A DNA stretch of 62,811 nucleotides from Celeribacter ethanolicus (GTDB lineage: Bacteria > Pseudomonadota > Alphaproteobacteria > Rhodobacterales > Rhodobacteraceae), in assembly GCF_001550095.1 (NCBI RefSeq), contig NZ_LRUC01000028.1, positions 1-62,811 on the forward strand, written 5' to 3'. Below are positions 27,364 through 36,287 of the stretch, piece after piece. A program made the translations under genes and the position numbers. The notes beneath the pieces are model-generated. The model searched no databases, was not told the origin of the DNA, and was given only the letters and a program-made list of their open reading frames with translations. Positions within the stretch are counted from its first letter, which is position 1. Each line of letters begins with the position of its first letter.

Positions 27364-28269
27364 ATGCACCTCGAATTCCGCCACTTGCGCACGATCAAGG
27401 CCATCCATGAAGAAGGGGGGCTGGCGCGCGCCGCCGACCGGCTCAACATCACCCAATCCGCGCTCTCCCACCAGGTCAAGGGGCTTGAGGATCAGGCCGG
27501 GGTGGAGCTGTTCGTGCGCCGCTCGAAACCGCTGAAACTCTCGCCCGCAGGCATGAAGCTGCTGGCGCTGGCCGAAGACGTGTTGCCCAAGGTGCAGGCG
27601 CTCGAGGACGAATTCCGTGGCATCGAAGAGGGCACTTCGGGCCGTCTGCACATCGCGATGGAATGCCATGCCTGTTTCGACTGGCTCTTTCCCGTGCTCA
27701 ATCAGTTCCGCAAGGCCTGGCCGGAGATCGACGTCGACATCCGCCAGCGTCTCGCCTTTGGGGCGCTCCCCGCACTCGAACGCGAGGAGGTGGATTTCGT
27801 CATTTCCTCGGACCCCGAAGACATTCCGGGCATCACCTTCGTGCCGCTTTTCGATTATGCGCCGATGTGCGTTCTCTCCGCGAAATCGCCTTTGGCCGAG
27901 AAGCCCTTTCTCGAAGCCGGGGATTTCGCCGATCAGACCCTCATCACTTATCCGATGGACCGCGCCCGCCTCGACGTGTTCAAGACCTTGCTGACCCCCG
28001 CCGGGATCGAACCTGCGCAACAGCGTCAGGTCGAACTGACCGATGTGATCCTCATGCTGGTCGCCGCGGGGCGGGGTCTTTCGGTGCTCCCGGACTGGGT
28101 CATGCGCGACATCCGCAGCCACCCAGATTACGCCATCCGGCCCCTGACCGCATCGGGGATTACCCGCCGGATGTACGCCGCCGTGCGCGAGGACGATGTG
28201 AGCAAACCCTACATGGCCCATGTGCTGCGCATCGCGAAAACCGAAGCCGTGAAGCTCCAGCGCGGGTGA
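27364..28269 (+). CDS. metR: LysR-family regulator MetR
   Basis: A 301-residue LysR-type regulator. The HTH is GGLARAADRLNITQSALSHQ and the effector domain begins near residue 90 (GRLHIAMECHACFDWLFP), matching MetR, which senses homocysteine and activates methionine genes. Divergence from metF and the operator in between support the name. Confidence 0.88.
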   Translation: MHLEFRHLRTIKAIHEEGGLARAADRLNITQSALSHQVKGLEDQAGVELFVRRSKPLKLSPAGMKLLALAEDVLPKVQALEDEFRGIEEGTSGRLHIAMECHACFDWLFPVLNQFRKAWPEIDVDIRQRLAFGALPALEREEVDFVISSDPEDIPGITFVPLFDYAPMCVLSAKSPLAEKPFLEAGDFADQTLITYPMDRARLDVFKTLLTPAGIEPAQQRQVELTDVILMLVAAGRGLSVLPDWVMRDIRSHPDYAIRPLTASGITRRMYAAVREDDVSKPYMAHVLRIAKTEAVKLQRG

Positions 28270-28387
28270 AACCCGGCGGAACCGACGATTTTCCGTGCAT
28301 TTCTTTGCCCTGAAACCCTTGGCAGGGCGGGTCAGGCGGCGTATACGCCCGGTTTGAACATCTCAACACCTTTCGGAGCCCGGACCC

Positions 28388-29176
28388 ATGCAAGGCAGCG
28401 CCAATCTCAATGTCATGATCAAGGCCGCCCGTGCGGCAGGTCGTTCGCTGGTCAAGGATTTCCGTGAGGTCGAGAACCTTCAGGTCTCCTCCAAGGGGGC
28501 GGGCGACTTTGTGTCCAAGGCCGACATTCGCGCCGAAGAGATCATCCGCGAGACCCTGATGGAGGCACGCCCGAATTACGGCTGGACCGGCGAGGAAAGC
28601 AAACCCGTCGAGGGCACCGACCCGACGCGGCGCTGGATCGTCGATCCGCTCGACGGCACCACCAATTTCCTGCACGGCCTGCCGCATTGGGCGATCTCCA
28701 TCGCGCTTGAGCACAAGGGCGAGATCGTCTCCGGCGTCGTCTTCGATCCGGCCAAGGGCGAGCTGTTCTGGGCCGAAAAAGGCGCGGGCGCCTGGATGAA
28801 CGACACCCGCATTCGGGTGTCGGGCCGCAGCAAGATGATCGAATCGATCTTCGCCACCGGTTTGCCCTTCGGCGGGCGCGGCGATCTGCCGGAAACCCTG
28901 CGCGATCTGGCGCGGCTTCTGCCCGCCACTGCCGGTGTGCGCCGCTGGGGCTCCGCCGCGCTCGATCTCGCCTATGTGGCCGCCGGTCGCTACGACGGCT
29001 TCTGGGAACGCCGTCTGAACGCATGGGACATGGCCGCCGGTGTGCTTCTCGTGAAGGAAGCGGGGGGGTTCGTCGAAGGGCTGCACCCCGAGGACAACCC
29101 GGTCGACAGCGGTGAAGTGATCTGCGGCAACGAAGCGCTGTTCGAGCGGTTCGCGGCCATCATCCGCGCAGCCTGA
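28388..29176 (+). CDS. suhB: Inositol monophosphatase family protein (SuhB-like)
   Basis: A 262-residue Mg-dependent phosphatase of the IMPase superfamily. The metal motifs are complete: GEES, WIVDPLDGTTNFLHG and WDMAAG. The SuhB-like group also acts with rRNA antitermination complexes in gammaproteobacteria, but that is not established here. The preceding region contains TTCGGAGCCCGGACC as the likely ribosome site. A single gene. Confidence 0.92.
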   Translation: MQGSANLNVMIKAARAAGRSLVKDFREVENLQVSSKGAGDFVSKADIRAEEIIRETLMEARPNYGWTGEESKPVEGTDPTRRWIVDPLDGTTNFLHGLPHWAISIALEHKGEIVSGVVFDPAKGELFWAEKGAGAWMNDTRIRVSGRSKMIESIFATGLPFGGRGDLPETLRDLARLLPATAGVRRWGSAALDLAYVAAGRYDGFWERRLNAWDMAAGVLLVKEAGGFVEGLHPEDNPVDSGEVICGNEALFERFAAIIRAA

Positions 29177-29327
29177 ACGCAGTTTTCCGCATGACGCTTG
29201 CTCCGACTGGGCCGCACCGCAGGGCGCGGCTCACGGAAGCGTGAGTTTTCCTCGCAAATGCGCGGTTCCTGCCCTGATTTCGTCGCTTTCTCATGGAAAG
29301 CTGATCGGGATCATCGGAGGGATAGAC

Positions 29328-29606
29328 GTGATTGACAGATTCAAACATTTTTGCGCGCTCTTCCGTGCAGATGACGAGGGGGCTGTGACGGTCGACTGGG
29401 TCGTGCTTGTCTCGGCCATCGTCGGGATGAGCATCATGGTGCTGTCGATCATCTGGCAGGGGGCCTTCACCTTCTCGATGCGGTTGAATTCCGAAGTCGA
29501 AAGCATGGACGTCGTGAATTATACCGACGCCTCGGAAGACAACTCTTCAGCAGAAAACGCTGCAGAAGACAACACCGCGGAGCAAAGCTCTTCGGCCAGC
29601 TTCTAA
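29328..29606 (+). CDS. Small Flp/Fap pilin-like membrane protein
   Basis: A 92-residue protein with one membrane segment (VDWVVLVSAIVGMSIMVLSII). The preceding DDEGAVTVDW is the prepilin-like motif seen in small Flp-related proteins of Rhodobacteraceae, with the Glu-Gly pair and downstream hydrophobic helix. The C-terminal third is acidic and Ser-rich. A GTG at 29328 is chosen because GGAGGG lies six bases upstream; a longer frame opens at 29241. There is no pilus assembly operon in the window. Confidence 0.65.
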   Translation: MIDRFKHFCALFRADDEGAVTVDWVVLVSAIVGMSIMVLSIIWQGAFTFSMRLNSEVESMDVVNYTDASEDNSSAENAAEDNTAEQSSSASF

Positions 29607-29708
29607 TAACGCCATTCGTTCAAAGCCGTGAGCCCCAGCCTGACGGCCGCGTCCGCCGTATGCGGGACGGTGCGGGCAGGATCGTGTGGCTTTTGCTGTC
29701 CGTGGTGA

Positions 29709-30449
29709 TCAGCGCCGGCGCCGGACAATCGGTACGGAGCTTCGGGCATAGCGCGCCGCAGCATGCACCGGCCGTCCGTGGGTGCGCTGCCAATAGATCG
29801 GTCCGCCAAGTCGAAGCCAAAGTGGTAGGGCCAGCACCACCCCCGCGACAAAGCCGCCGACATGCGCTAGATGCGCCACCCCGCCGGCGCCCGCCGTCGA
29901 ACTCAGCTCCGCCACAACCTGAAGCGCGAACCAAAGCCCCAGCATGACCCAGGCGGGCAGGGGGAAGACCTTGAAAAAGATGATGAAGATGAACAGCACA
30001 TCGACCCGCGCCTTGGGGAACAGCAACAGATAGCCCCCCATCACCCCCGCAATCGCGCCCGAGGCGCCCACCATCGGCACGCGCGATCCGGGATCGGCCA
30101 GATATTGCGCCATCCCGGCCGCAAACCCGCACAGGAGATAGAAGACGAGATAGCGCATATGCCCCATCTCGTCTTCGAGATTGTCGCCGAAAATCCACAG
30201 GAACAACATGTTGCCCGCGATATGCATGACGCCCCCATGCATGAACATGGAAGTGAGAAACGTATCGTAGCCGGAGCCCTGGCTGATCCGTGCGGGCAGA
30301 AGCGCCCAGTCCGAATAGATCGACAAAAGCGCACGCTCGTCGCCATAGCTCGGCAGCATCGCCAGAAACACCGCCAGGTTCACCGCGATCAGCGCATAGG
30401 TGACAAGGGCGGGACGGCGCGAGGGGTTATGGTCGCGGATCGGAAACAT
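29709..30449 (-). CDS. Rhomboid-family intramembrane serine protease
   Basis: A 246-residue membrane protease with six predicted transmembrane segments. The catalytic Ser is in GASGAIAGVMGG and the His in AHVGGFVAG; the helix-2 motif HGGVMHIAGNMLFLWIFGDN is present, giving a complete site. The basic C-terminal tail is cytoplasmic. It lies 6 bp from the end of the sulfotransferase gene on the same strand, so the two may be co-transcribed. Confidence 0.93.
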   Translation of the reverse strand: MFPIRDHNPSRRPALVTYALIAVNLAVFLAMLPSYGDERALLSIYSDWALLPARISQGSGYDTFLTSMFMHGGVMHIAGNMLFLWIFGDNLEDEMGHMRYLVFYLLCGFAAGMAQYLADPGSRVPMVGASGAIAGVMGGYLLLFPKARVDVLFIFIIFFKVFPLPAWVMLGLWFALQVVAELSSTAGAGGVAHLAHVGGFVAGVVLALPLWLRLGGPIYWQRTHGRPVHAAARYARSSVPIVRRRR

Positions 30450-30455
30450 CAGACC

Positions 30456-31214
30456 TCAGCCTCGCAGGCTCTGGTAAAACGCGATGTCCCGCGCATAAAG
30501 CGCCTCGATCAAAGCGCGCTCCCGCACACTGATCTCAAGCTTCTTCTTGCGGGAATCCGTCGCATGGTGCAGCACATTCTGGAGCCCCGAAAACTGCCCG
30601 AAATAGGTCATGCAAACCCGTTCCAGAAAGGGCTCAAGCCGCTCCACCGTCCCGACATCATAGCGCTCGATCGGACCGGGGATCATGTCGAGCTGCGGCA
30701 GGTAATGGCCATTCCGGTAATAGTCATTGTCCCGCAGCGCGATCAGGAATTGTTCCAGTGTGGGGATCGTTTCTTCATCGCCGGCATAGCGATGCTGACG
30801 GATGAAGGCGGCGCTATGCCCCTTGTCGCGCCATGCGGAAACCGCGCGTTCAACGGGGTCGCGCAGCACGGTAATCTTTGCCGCGGCCTCGAATTCACGC
30901 GGCCAGGGCAGCGTGTTGAACAGGGCTTTGAGCCGATTGATCCGCACATCTTCCAGCCCTGGCCGAGAGGCGTTGGCCATCGTGCGCACGATGGTCGAAT
31001 TGGCGCATTTCGGCAGGCGGGCGTAAAACAGCTTCTGCGCCGGTGCATAGCAGACACGGGACATCGCGGCCTGACGCGCACGCTCCGGCAAGAGCGCCGT
31101 GACCGGATAGCTGTCGGGCGAGGCGTACCGGAGGCGCACCAGACGGTTGCGCAGATTGCGTTTCGCCATCGCTGCAACCGGGGCGTTTCGTCCGGTCAGG
31201 CCGTTGTCTGACAT
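30456..31214 (-). CDS. Sulfotransferase family 2-like protein
   Basis: A 252-residue PAPS-dependent sulfotransferase candidate. The 5'-phosphosulfate loop is YARLPKCANSTIVRT and the 3'-phosphate loop is VLRDPVERAVSAWRDK. This pattern is that of bacterial carbohydrate (family 2) sulfotransferases that modify polysaccharides. The start at 31214 (MSDNGLT) follows AAAGAG; the longer frame to 31526 runs antisense over the glycoside hydrolase promoter and is not family-like. Probably upstream of the rhomboid gene in one unit. Confidence 0.8.
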   Translation of the reverse strand: MSDNGLTGRNAPVAAMAKRNLRNRLVRLRYASPDSYPVTALLPERARQAAMSRVCYAPAQKLFYARLPKCANSTIVRTMANASRPGLEDVRINRLKALFNTLPWPREFEAAAKITVLRDPVERAVSAWRDKGHSAAFIRQHRYAGDEETIPTLEQFLIALRDNDYYRNGHYLPQLDMIPGPIERYDVGTVERLEPFLERVCMTYFGQFSGLQNVLHHATDSRKKKLEISVRERALIEALYARDIAFYQSLRG

Positions 31215-31434
31215 GAGCGCTCTTTCTGCGAAAGGATCGGTTTTCTTGTGCGGCGAACACATGGCCGGGTCAAGAGGCGCGCTGACATCCGCTGCGTCGC
31301 TGCGCTGCGGCGTGTTTCCGCGCGCCTTTCCTTCGCACCGGCAGAAACACGCCAATTGTTCGGGCTTTGCCACAATCTGGCCGCATTCATGACCTCTTGC
31401 CTTTATAGCCTCGCAAAAACCCGACGAGGCAGCG

Positions 31435-32274
31435 ATGCTCAAACGACTTCTCTTAGCGGCTCTCATGTTCATGCCCACGGCGCTGTTCGCGGACAAGGCC
31501 GGGATCGGCGCGTGGGAAAATTCCAACCAGACGATGTTGCGCTGGATCGAGGACGCGCCTGCGCTCGATTGGTATTACACTTGGCGCCCGACCCAGATGT
31601 GGTCGAAAGACACGCGCCGCCGCTCCGTCGAATTCGTGCCGATGATCCGCGACGCAGGGGATGTGAACAAGAAAATCGTCTCCGACCTGCCGGTGCGCAC
31701 GCTTCTGGCCTTCAACGAACCGGATTCCCGCAAGAGCGCAGGCAGCAATCTGTCCGTCGAACAGGCCGTCGCCCTCTGGCCGAAACTCGAAGCCCGCGGG
31801 TTGCGCCTCGGCAGCCCGGCGGTGACCCAAGGCCAGACGCTCGGCAAAACCTCATGGCAGGGCCGCTTCATGGCGCAGGCGGAGGCCCGTGGCCTGCGCG
31901 TCGATTTCATGGCGGTGCACTACTATTCCACCAATGGCGATGTGAAGGCGTTTGAAAACTGGCTGCGCGCGGTGCATGCCGAATATGGCCGCCCGATCTG
32001 GGTCACGGAATTCGCCTATATCGACTGGTTCAATGTCCGAAGCGCCAATTACGCGCAAAATGCCGCTTTCGCCGAGGCTGCCATCCTGATGATGGAGCGG
32101 TTGCCCTTCGTCGAACGCCACGCCTGGTTTGCCGCCAATCCCTATCCCTATGCCGGAGGCGCGCCGCAGATCAATCTGGTGTCCAACACGTTGCAACCGA
32201 CTCCGGTCGGCGTCGCTTTCGACCGTGCTCTGAGCCGTATCGGTGCGCGGCGTGTGGCCTCCGCCGAAGAGTGA
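31435..32274 (+). CDS. Secreted glycoside hydrolase, GH128/Asl1-like
   Basis: A 279-residue protein with an N-terminal signal peptide (KRLLLAALMFMPTALFA) followed by a catalytic TIM barrel. Two catalytic Glu candidates lie in LLAFNEPDSRKS and in IWVTEFAYIDW, matching the Glyco_hydro_cc (Asl1-like) family, whose members cut beta-1,3-glucans. It may act on an extracellular glucan or on laminarin from algae, a common food of marine Rhodobacteraceae; the substrate is inferred from the family. Confidence 0.82.
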   Translation: MLKRLLLAALMFMPTALFADKAGIGAWENSNQTMLRWIEDAPALDWYYTWRPTQMWSKDTRRRSVEFVPMIRDAGDVNKKIVSDLPVRTLLAFNEPDSRKSAGSNLSVEQAVALWPKLEARGLRLGSPAVTQGQTLGKTSWQGRFMAQAEARGLRVDFMAVHYYSTNGDVKAFENWLRAVHAEYGRPIWVTEFAYIDWFNVRSANYAQNAAFAEAAILMMERLPFVERHAWFAANPYPYAGGAPQINLVSNTLQPTPVGVAFDRALSRIGARRVASAEE

Positions 32275-32445
32275 CGTCGCCGCTCCCCGCCCGCAAATCG
32301 GCTTGCCTCCGCTTACGCATCCTGTAACGCTCCGCCGCGACATGTTTCTCCCTGCGCCCTCTGGGCAAGCCGGGGGCAAGATGTTAGGAGGCGGGCATGG
32401 CTTGATCCGGGGCAATCGGACCGATCTCTTGCCCGGATAAGGCAG

Positions 32446-32532
<87 letters not shown>

Positions 32533-32619
32533 ATAGTTTCAATGTGTTGTGAGAATTTCTTTGTAATGTAAATTGCCTTGAATAGCATTCGCTCCCACAC
32601 CTAACTCCCACATCTCATT

Positions 32620-33678
32620 TTATTCTATTTTTGTTCTGTTCCGAGTCATGGCGCGTTTGGACAGAGCTTTGCGGTTCGCTTTCTTCCGGTAAAACACGAC
32701 CATTTCGGCGCTCTGGTTGGTCACTGCCTGTATCTCTGCGTCAGAGCATCCGGCCTCTGCGAGGCGAACGATTGCCAGTTTTCGCAAACCGTGAAGGCTG
32801 AACTTTTTGGCGTCGTCGCCCAAGGTCTTGCGCCACTTCTGGAATGAAGACGCAACAGCGTTATAGGTTAGGGGTTCGGTCAGATTTTTGGCGAGCACGT
32901 ATTGACCGCGCTTCGGCTGAGCGGCGAGGAAGGAGCGCAATTCTTCTGGGCAATAGACAGGAAAAAGCTCGTCTGCCTTTTCATCTGTGACGTGCATCCA
33001 TTCGCCTTCAAATTGCTCCCATTTCATAGTGATCGCGGCCCCCGGTCGCTGTCCCGTGCCGAGTATCAGTTCGGCTGCAATACGGACGCTTTCAGGAGCG
33101 CCGGGCAGTTTTTTGATCATCCATTCTGGCCATGCCTCAAGCTCTCTCTGCTTCCCGTACAGGTCGATTTTCGAAGCGGGATTGTCGCCGATTGGCCAGT
33201 CCTGTTTGTTCTTCCCGTAATTCCATAGCATTCGTATGGTCTGGATGTACTTGTCTGCCTCACGTGGCGTTGCTGCCAGCTTGTCATGAGCTGCGCGAAT
33301 GGCAGATCTCGTGGTGTTGCGCACATCCTTGTTGCCATTTTTCTCCATGATGTTGTCCATGGTCGGGCGATAGAAAGTCTTGGTACCGGCTGAGAGCTTG
33401 TTTTGAACGCGAGGGTCTTTTCTCCACGCGATGATGAGTGCCTTCCAAGTGTATTTTAAGGGAGCCGCTTGGCGCTCATGGCGACCCGCCTCGCACGCCC
33501 AATATTGGCGGTCGAGTTCTTCCGCATCTCCACCCCATCGCAACAAGATATGACGCTCTTTGCGCTTTCCATCCTGCGACCAAGTCACCCGATGGTAGGG
33601 TTCCCAGGTGCCTTTGCTCTTGTTCCATTTCCATGAAAGGTGCGGCTTGGCTATGCGCGGTTTGGCCGGTTTTCTCAT
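32620..33678 (-). CDS. int: Prophage tyrosine integrase
   Basis: A 352-residue recombinase. Catalytic Arg in GTGQRPGAAI, HxxR as LHGLRKLAI and the nucleophile Tyr in VVFYRKK are present; the second His/Trp position reads TNQS. It points at the tRNA-Leu attachment site 88 bp away. The ATG overlaps the stop of the excisionase-like gene (ATGA), making it the last gene of the leftward operon. Confidence 0.92.
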   Translation of the reverse strand: MRKPAKPRIAKPHLSWKWNKSKGTWEPYHRVTWSQDGKRKERHILLRWGGDAEELDRQYWACEAGRHERQAAPLKYTWKALIIAWRKDPRVQNKLSAGTKTFYRPTMDNIMEKNGNKDVRNTTRSAIRAAHDKLAATPREADKYIQTIRMLWNYGKNKQDWPIGDNPASKIDLYGKQRELEAWPEWMIKKLPGAPESVRIAAELILGTGQRPGAAITMKWEQFEGEWMHVTDEKADELFPVYCPEELRSFLAAQPKRGQYVLAKNLTEPLTYNAVASSFQKWRKTLGDDAKKFSLHGLRKLAIVRLAEAGCSDAEIQAVTNQSAEMVVFYRKKANRKALSKRAMTRNRTKIE

Positions 33679-33890
33679 AGCTCGAAATCTTGATCTTTGG
33701 GACGAGCGGCGGTGCCGTTCACGATGGCTTCGAGGTCGGCCACACGCCACCGCTCAATGGTTCCAGCGATTGTTGTGGGGCGCGGCAATGCGCCGCGCTG
33801 AACGAGGCCGCGAAACTCAATGGGCTTCATATCGAGCATGGCGGCTGCGGTTTTTTCAGTGACCGCAATCTGTGTTGTCTGGCGTCCCAT
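33675..33890 (-). CDS. Excisionase-like MerR/AlpA-type HTH protein
   Basis: A 71-residue protein with a winged-HTH look (EKTAAAMLDMKPIEFRGLVQRG, then RWRVADLEAIVNG), like small recombination directionality factors. It overlaps int by 4 bp and the upstream gene by 1 bp (TAATG). Position before int supports an Xis role, bending attachment-site DNA for excision. Confidence 0.72.
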   Translation of the reverse strand: MGRQTTQIAVTEKTAAAMLDMKPIEFRGLVQRGALPRPTTIAGTIERWRVADLEAIVNGTAARPKDQDFEL

Positions 33891-34396
33891 TATTCACCGC
33901 CTTTCGCGGATAGCGCTCGGTCGATCCGCGTCACGAACCAATCGCGCATCGCTAACTTACTGGAATTATATTCCTTCGGCGCTCCGATCACTTCCATGAT
34001 TGCATCTAGACTGTCGTTTTTCATATTTGAAAGGAGTTCCAGAAGCTCCGTTTTGTGGGTCTCAGCGGCTTCGGCGCGCTCCCGCCATTTGTCCGCGTCT
34101 CCGACGGCTCTGTCGTTCTCGCGCGAAATGATCTCAATTGATTGGCGCAGGTCTGCAATGGTGCCGCGCAAGCGGGTAATCTCGTCAAAGTCAATACGCG
34201 CGCGTTCTTCGGATATGGCCCGTAGCTGCAAATCTCTAGCCACTGCCTTAGTGTGCTCGGCGCGAAGACGGGTGATTTCAGATGCGGCCCATTCATGCGG
34301 AAAGCAGCGGGGGCACGGGATCATGGCGAAGCCCGCCGGGTCCTCGACGCCGCAGCCGTTGCAGACGGGACAATCCTTGTTTGCTTTTCGTGTCAT
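33890..34396 (-). CDS. Zinc-ribbon and coiled-coil prophage protein, function unknown
   Basis: A 168-residue protein. The N terminus holds a small zinc-ribbon candidate (CPVCNGCG and CPRC) and the rest is a long charged coiled coil. The ATG at 34396 is preceded by AAGAGAA; a GTG at 34453 would add 19 basic residues. Not recognised beyond this; it may be a nucleic-acid-binding accessory protein. Confidence 0.65.
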   Translation of the reverse strand: MTRKANKDCPVCNGCGVEDPAGFAMIPCPRCFPHEWAASEITRLRAEHTKAVARDLQLRAISEERARIDFDEITRLRGTIADLRQSIEIISRENDRAVGDADKWRERAEAAETHKTELLELLSNMKNDSLDAIMEVIGAPKEYNSSKLAMRDWFVTRIDRALSAKGGE

Positions 34397-34535
34397 GCGG
34401 ATTTCTCTTTTTTTCTGGCGCACGGGATGGGGCCGCGCTGTGTCGGCCCGCACCGGTGGGTCAGGTCAATTTATCCAAGAGCGGCACGGACCATGCAGTC
34501 CTTGGCTTCCAAAAGCTTGCGCAGGGGGCTGTAAC

Positions 34536-34745
34536 TTACGCACAAACCCTTTCGGCCATGAGCAATGCCCTGGCTCTCATAACGGGATCCGTCTCAGTTT
34601 TGGCGGCCAGCTTGGCACTCATGGCCACGACCTCTTTTTCAAGGCGTTCGAAAACAGGAAGGGCCCGCGGATCTACCAATGCGATCCGCGCCGCTTTTTC
34701 CCGGGCGCGCTCAAGGACGGAAAGTGAATGCGTGCCGATCTCCAT
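34536..34745 (-). CDS. Small helical prophage protein, function unknown
   Basis: A 69-residue, mostly helical, charged protein. Its ATG overlaps the stop of the GapR-like gene (TAATG), indicating coupled translation. No family recognised. Downstream 140 bp to the next gene contain no clear frame. Confidence 0.6.
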   Translation of the reverse strand: MEIGTHSLSVLERAREKAARIALVDPRALPVFERLEKEVVAMSAKLAAKTETDPVMRARALLMAERVCA

Positions 34746-35050
34746 TAGATCATCCCCAGCGCTTCTTTGTACATTTCAAGGATCGCCTCTTCCTCGGCGA
34801 TCTCGTCGGCGGTCTTCTTACGCAGCGCGATCAGTTTGCGCATCGCCTTGGTGTCGTAACCGCGCCCCTTGGCCTCGGCCATCACCTCTTTCTGCTGATC
34901 GGCGATGTCCTTTTTCTCAAGCTCAAGCCGTTCGAAACGCTCTATGAAATTGCGCAGCTCTTCGGCTGTCACGCGATAGGTTTTGTCGCGTACCTCGCGG
35001 TCGGCATCGGTCTCTTTCATCGGGGTCTGATTTTCTGTCATGTCGAGCAT
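34745..35050 (-). CDS. GapR-like DUF2312 DNA-binding protein
   Basis: A 101-residue protein whose main part ([21 protein letters not shown], then KALIALRKK-like [21 protein letters not shown]) is the DUF2312/GapR coiled-coil fold. Chromosomal GapR encircles overtwisted DNA ahead of forks and RNA polymerase. A phage-borne copy may help phage replication or compete with the host protein; this is inference. AGAGG lies seven bases before the chosen ATG; 35041 is an alternative. Confidence 0.85.
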   Translation of the reverse strand: MLDMTENQTPMKETDADREVRDKTYRVTAEELRNFIERFERLELEKKDIADQQKEVMAEAKGRGYDTKAMRKLIALRKKTADEIAEEEAILEMYKEALGMI

Positions 35051-35054
35051 TTTC

Positions 35055-35327
35055 TTACCTCTGGGTTGCGATTTTTCCGGTCCATGCGTCGAACTCGGTG
35101 CGTAGGGCCTGAAAGCGGATTTGGGCGATGGTGTTGGCGGCAAGGTCGCGACGGCTGGCGATCTGGCAGACCTCGCGCAGGTATTCGGCGGCCGCCTCAG
35201 CGGTGAAGTGACGATCAGGAAGGCCGCTGCGCGTGGCTGCGAATTTCTGAAAGCGCGGGTCGTTGCAGATGATCCCCGCCTGTTGCGACAGGGGCAGGGT
35301 GTCGAAGGGCTGTTTGGTCATGCTCAT
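35055..35327 (-). CDS. Prophage protein of unknown function
   Basis: A 90-residue soluble protein with a central segment [21 protein letters not shown] and no motif I recognise. The ATG at 35327 overlaps the stop of the 30-codon gene as ATGA; an alternative Met lies at 35321. Confidence 0.65.
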   Translation of the reverse strand: MSMTKQPFDTLPLSQQAGIICNDPRFQKFAATRSGLPDRHFTAEAAAEYLREVCQIASRRDLAANTIAQIRFQALRTEFDAWTGKIATQR

Positions 35328-35416
35328 TCCATCCGGTATAGGATTTCGAGGTAGGCCCAATGTGCGAAGACACCGAGCACAATGCCGATGGTGAGGGAGG
35401 CGATGGCGCAGATCAT
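35324..35416 (-). CDS. 30-residue single-pass membrane peptide
   Basis: A tiny gene too short for usual callers. It encodes a hydrophobic helix (ASLTIGIVLGVFAHWAYLEI) flanked by a short charged end. Both ends overlap neighbours in ATGA form: its ATG with the stop of 35413-35607 and its stop with the ATG of the 35327 gene. That double coupling is the main evidence that it is real. Confidence 0.6.
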   Translation of the reverse strand: MICAIASLTIGIVLGVFAHWAYLEILYRME

Positions 35417-35607
35417 GTGAGTGCCATGATGGTGAGGGCGGCGCACATGATCGTCAGCGCAGTGCAGAAGGTGACCCCTACGCTCACATTCTTCTGAGGC
35501 GCTTCATCGTTGGCGGAAATACGACCCGCCAAGATTGCGATCAGGATCGCAACGGCACCGAGACAGAGTGCCATTGCCCACGCGAGAATGAGGACAATGA
35601 GGCTCAT
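35413..35607 (-). CDS. Small membrane protein with two hydrophobic segments
   Basis: A 64-residue protein with a long N-terminal membrane segment (IVLILAWAMALCLGAVAILI) and a second one at the C terminus, joined by a short polar loop. Start and stop both overlap neighbours as ATGA. Function unknown; superinfection exclusion or membrane-associated immunity is a common role for such peptides in early operons but is not shown. Confidence 0.65.
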   Translation of the reverse strand: MSLIVLILAWAMALCLGAVAILIAILAGRISANDEAPQKNVSVGVTFCTALTIMCAALTIMALT

Positions 35608-35918
35608 GCCTCCACCTCGGCGCGGATCACCCGGCGCGCTTGCCTGATCCAGTTGCTGATTGCCTCGTCCTCGGTTGCACCGAAGGACGAGACCCCGTGC
35701 AGAGAGATTTCGGCCAGATGCGAGGCAGGCCAGCTTTCGCCCTGCGGCACGGTATAGCTGCCGCCGCTTTCGATCACCTCATTCACCACGGCGTCCCGCA
35801 TATCTTTCGGGTCGAGGAGGATCACGCGATCATAAAAGCGCGCACGGCGGTTTTCGATGTCAGAGAGCAAGGTGGCCTCCGTGGTTGGGGCGGTGAAAAT
35901 CGTTCGGATGGGTGCCAA
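35604..35918 (-). CDS. Prophage protein of unknown function
   Basis: A 104-residue soluble protein. Its stop overlaps the next ATG by 4 bp. Its start lies 59 bp inside the preceding gene, in another frame; the next in-frame Met would remove 39 residues. No family recognised. Confidence 0.6.
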   Translation of the reverse strand: MAPIRTIFTAPTTEATLLSDIENRRARFYDRVILLDPKDMRDAVVNEVIESGGSYTVPQGESWPASHLAEISLHGVSSFGATEDEAISNWIRQARRVIRAEVEA

Positions 35919-36153
35919 GCCAAAGCTCGGCGAGAGGATCGACCTCGGACTTGCGGCGCATCTTGGCGGCGTGGGTCCGACGGTGCCGGGTGCGTTCGCG
36001 CCAGAGGTGCGGGCTGTCGCCCCACGTCCGGGCGCAAATCCGGTTCAGAATGTATTTTCCGACCTCGGGGCCGCGTTCCTCGCTGATGCGCCGGATCGCG
36101 CGATGCCGGTGGTCGAGGCGTATGGCGGCAAGGGTGTGAACGATCCCGATCAT
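35860..36153 (-). CDS. Basic prophage protein of unknown function
   Basis: A 97-residue, Arg- and His-rich protein. The ATG overlaps the stop of the preceding gene as ATGA. A plus-strand frame across the same stretch was judged a shadow because the minus-strand frames are chained by overlaps. Likely nucleic-acid contact from charge only. Confidence 0.5.
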   Translation of the reverse strand: MIGIVHTLAAIRLDHRHRAIRRISEERGPEVGKYILNRICARTWGDSPHLWRERTRHRRTHAAKMRRKSEVDPLAELWLGTHPNDFHRPNHGGHLAL

Positions 36154-36287
36154 TTGCGGCCCCGTTTGGTGAAGGGCTTGGCCTGACGGAGGGTCGGAGG
36201 CTTGCCTCTGCTCTCGTCGAGGAAGGCGGAGGCCAAAGCCAGACCGAGGGCGGCGACAAAGCCGAGGGCGACGATTGCGGTGCTCAT
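36150..36287 (-). CDS. 45-residue single-pass membrane protein
   Basis: A membrane helix (TAIVALGFVAALGLALASAF) is followed by a basic tail. Both start and stop overlap neighbours as ATGA. Function unknown. Confidence 0.6.
   Translation of the reverse strand: MSTAIVALGFVAALGLALASAFLDESRGKPPTLRQAKPFTKRGRK

Noticed and set aside
35857-36186. Plus-strand 109-codon frame
   Set aside because: The minus-strand frames across this stretch are chained by ATGA overlaps and share an operon, so the plus frame is taken as a shadow.
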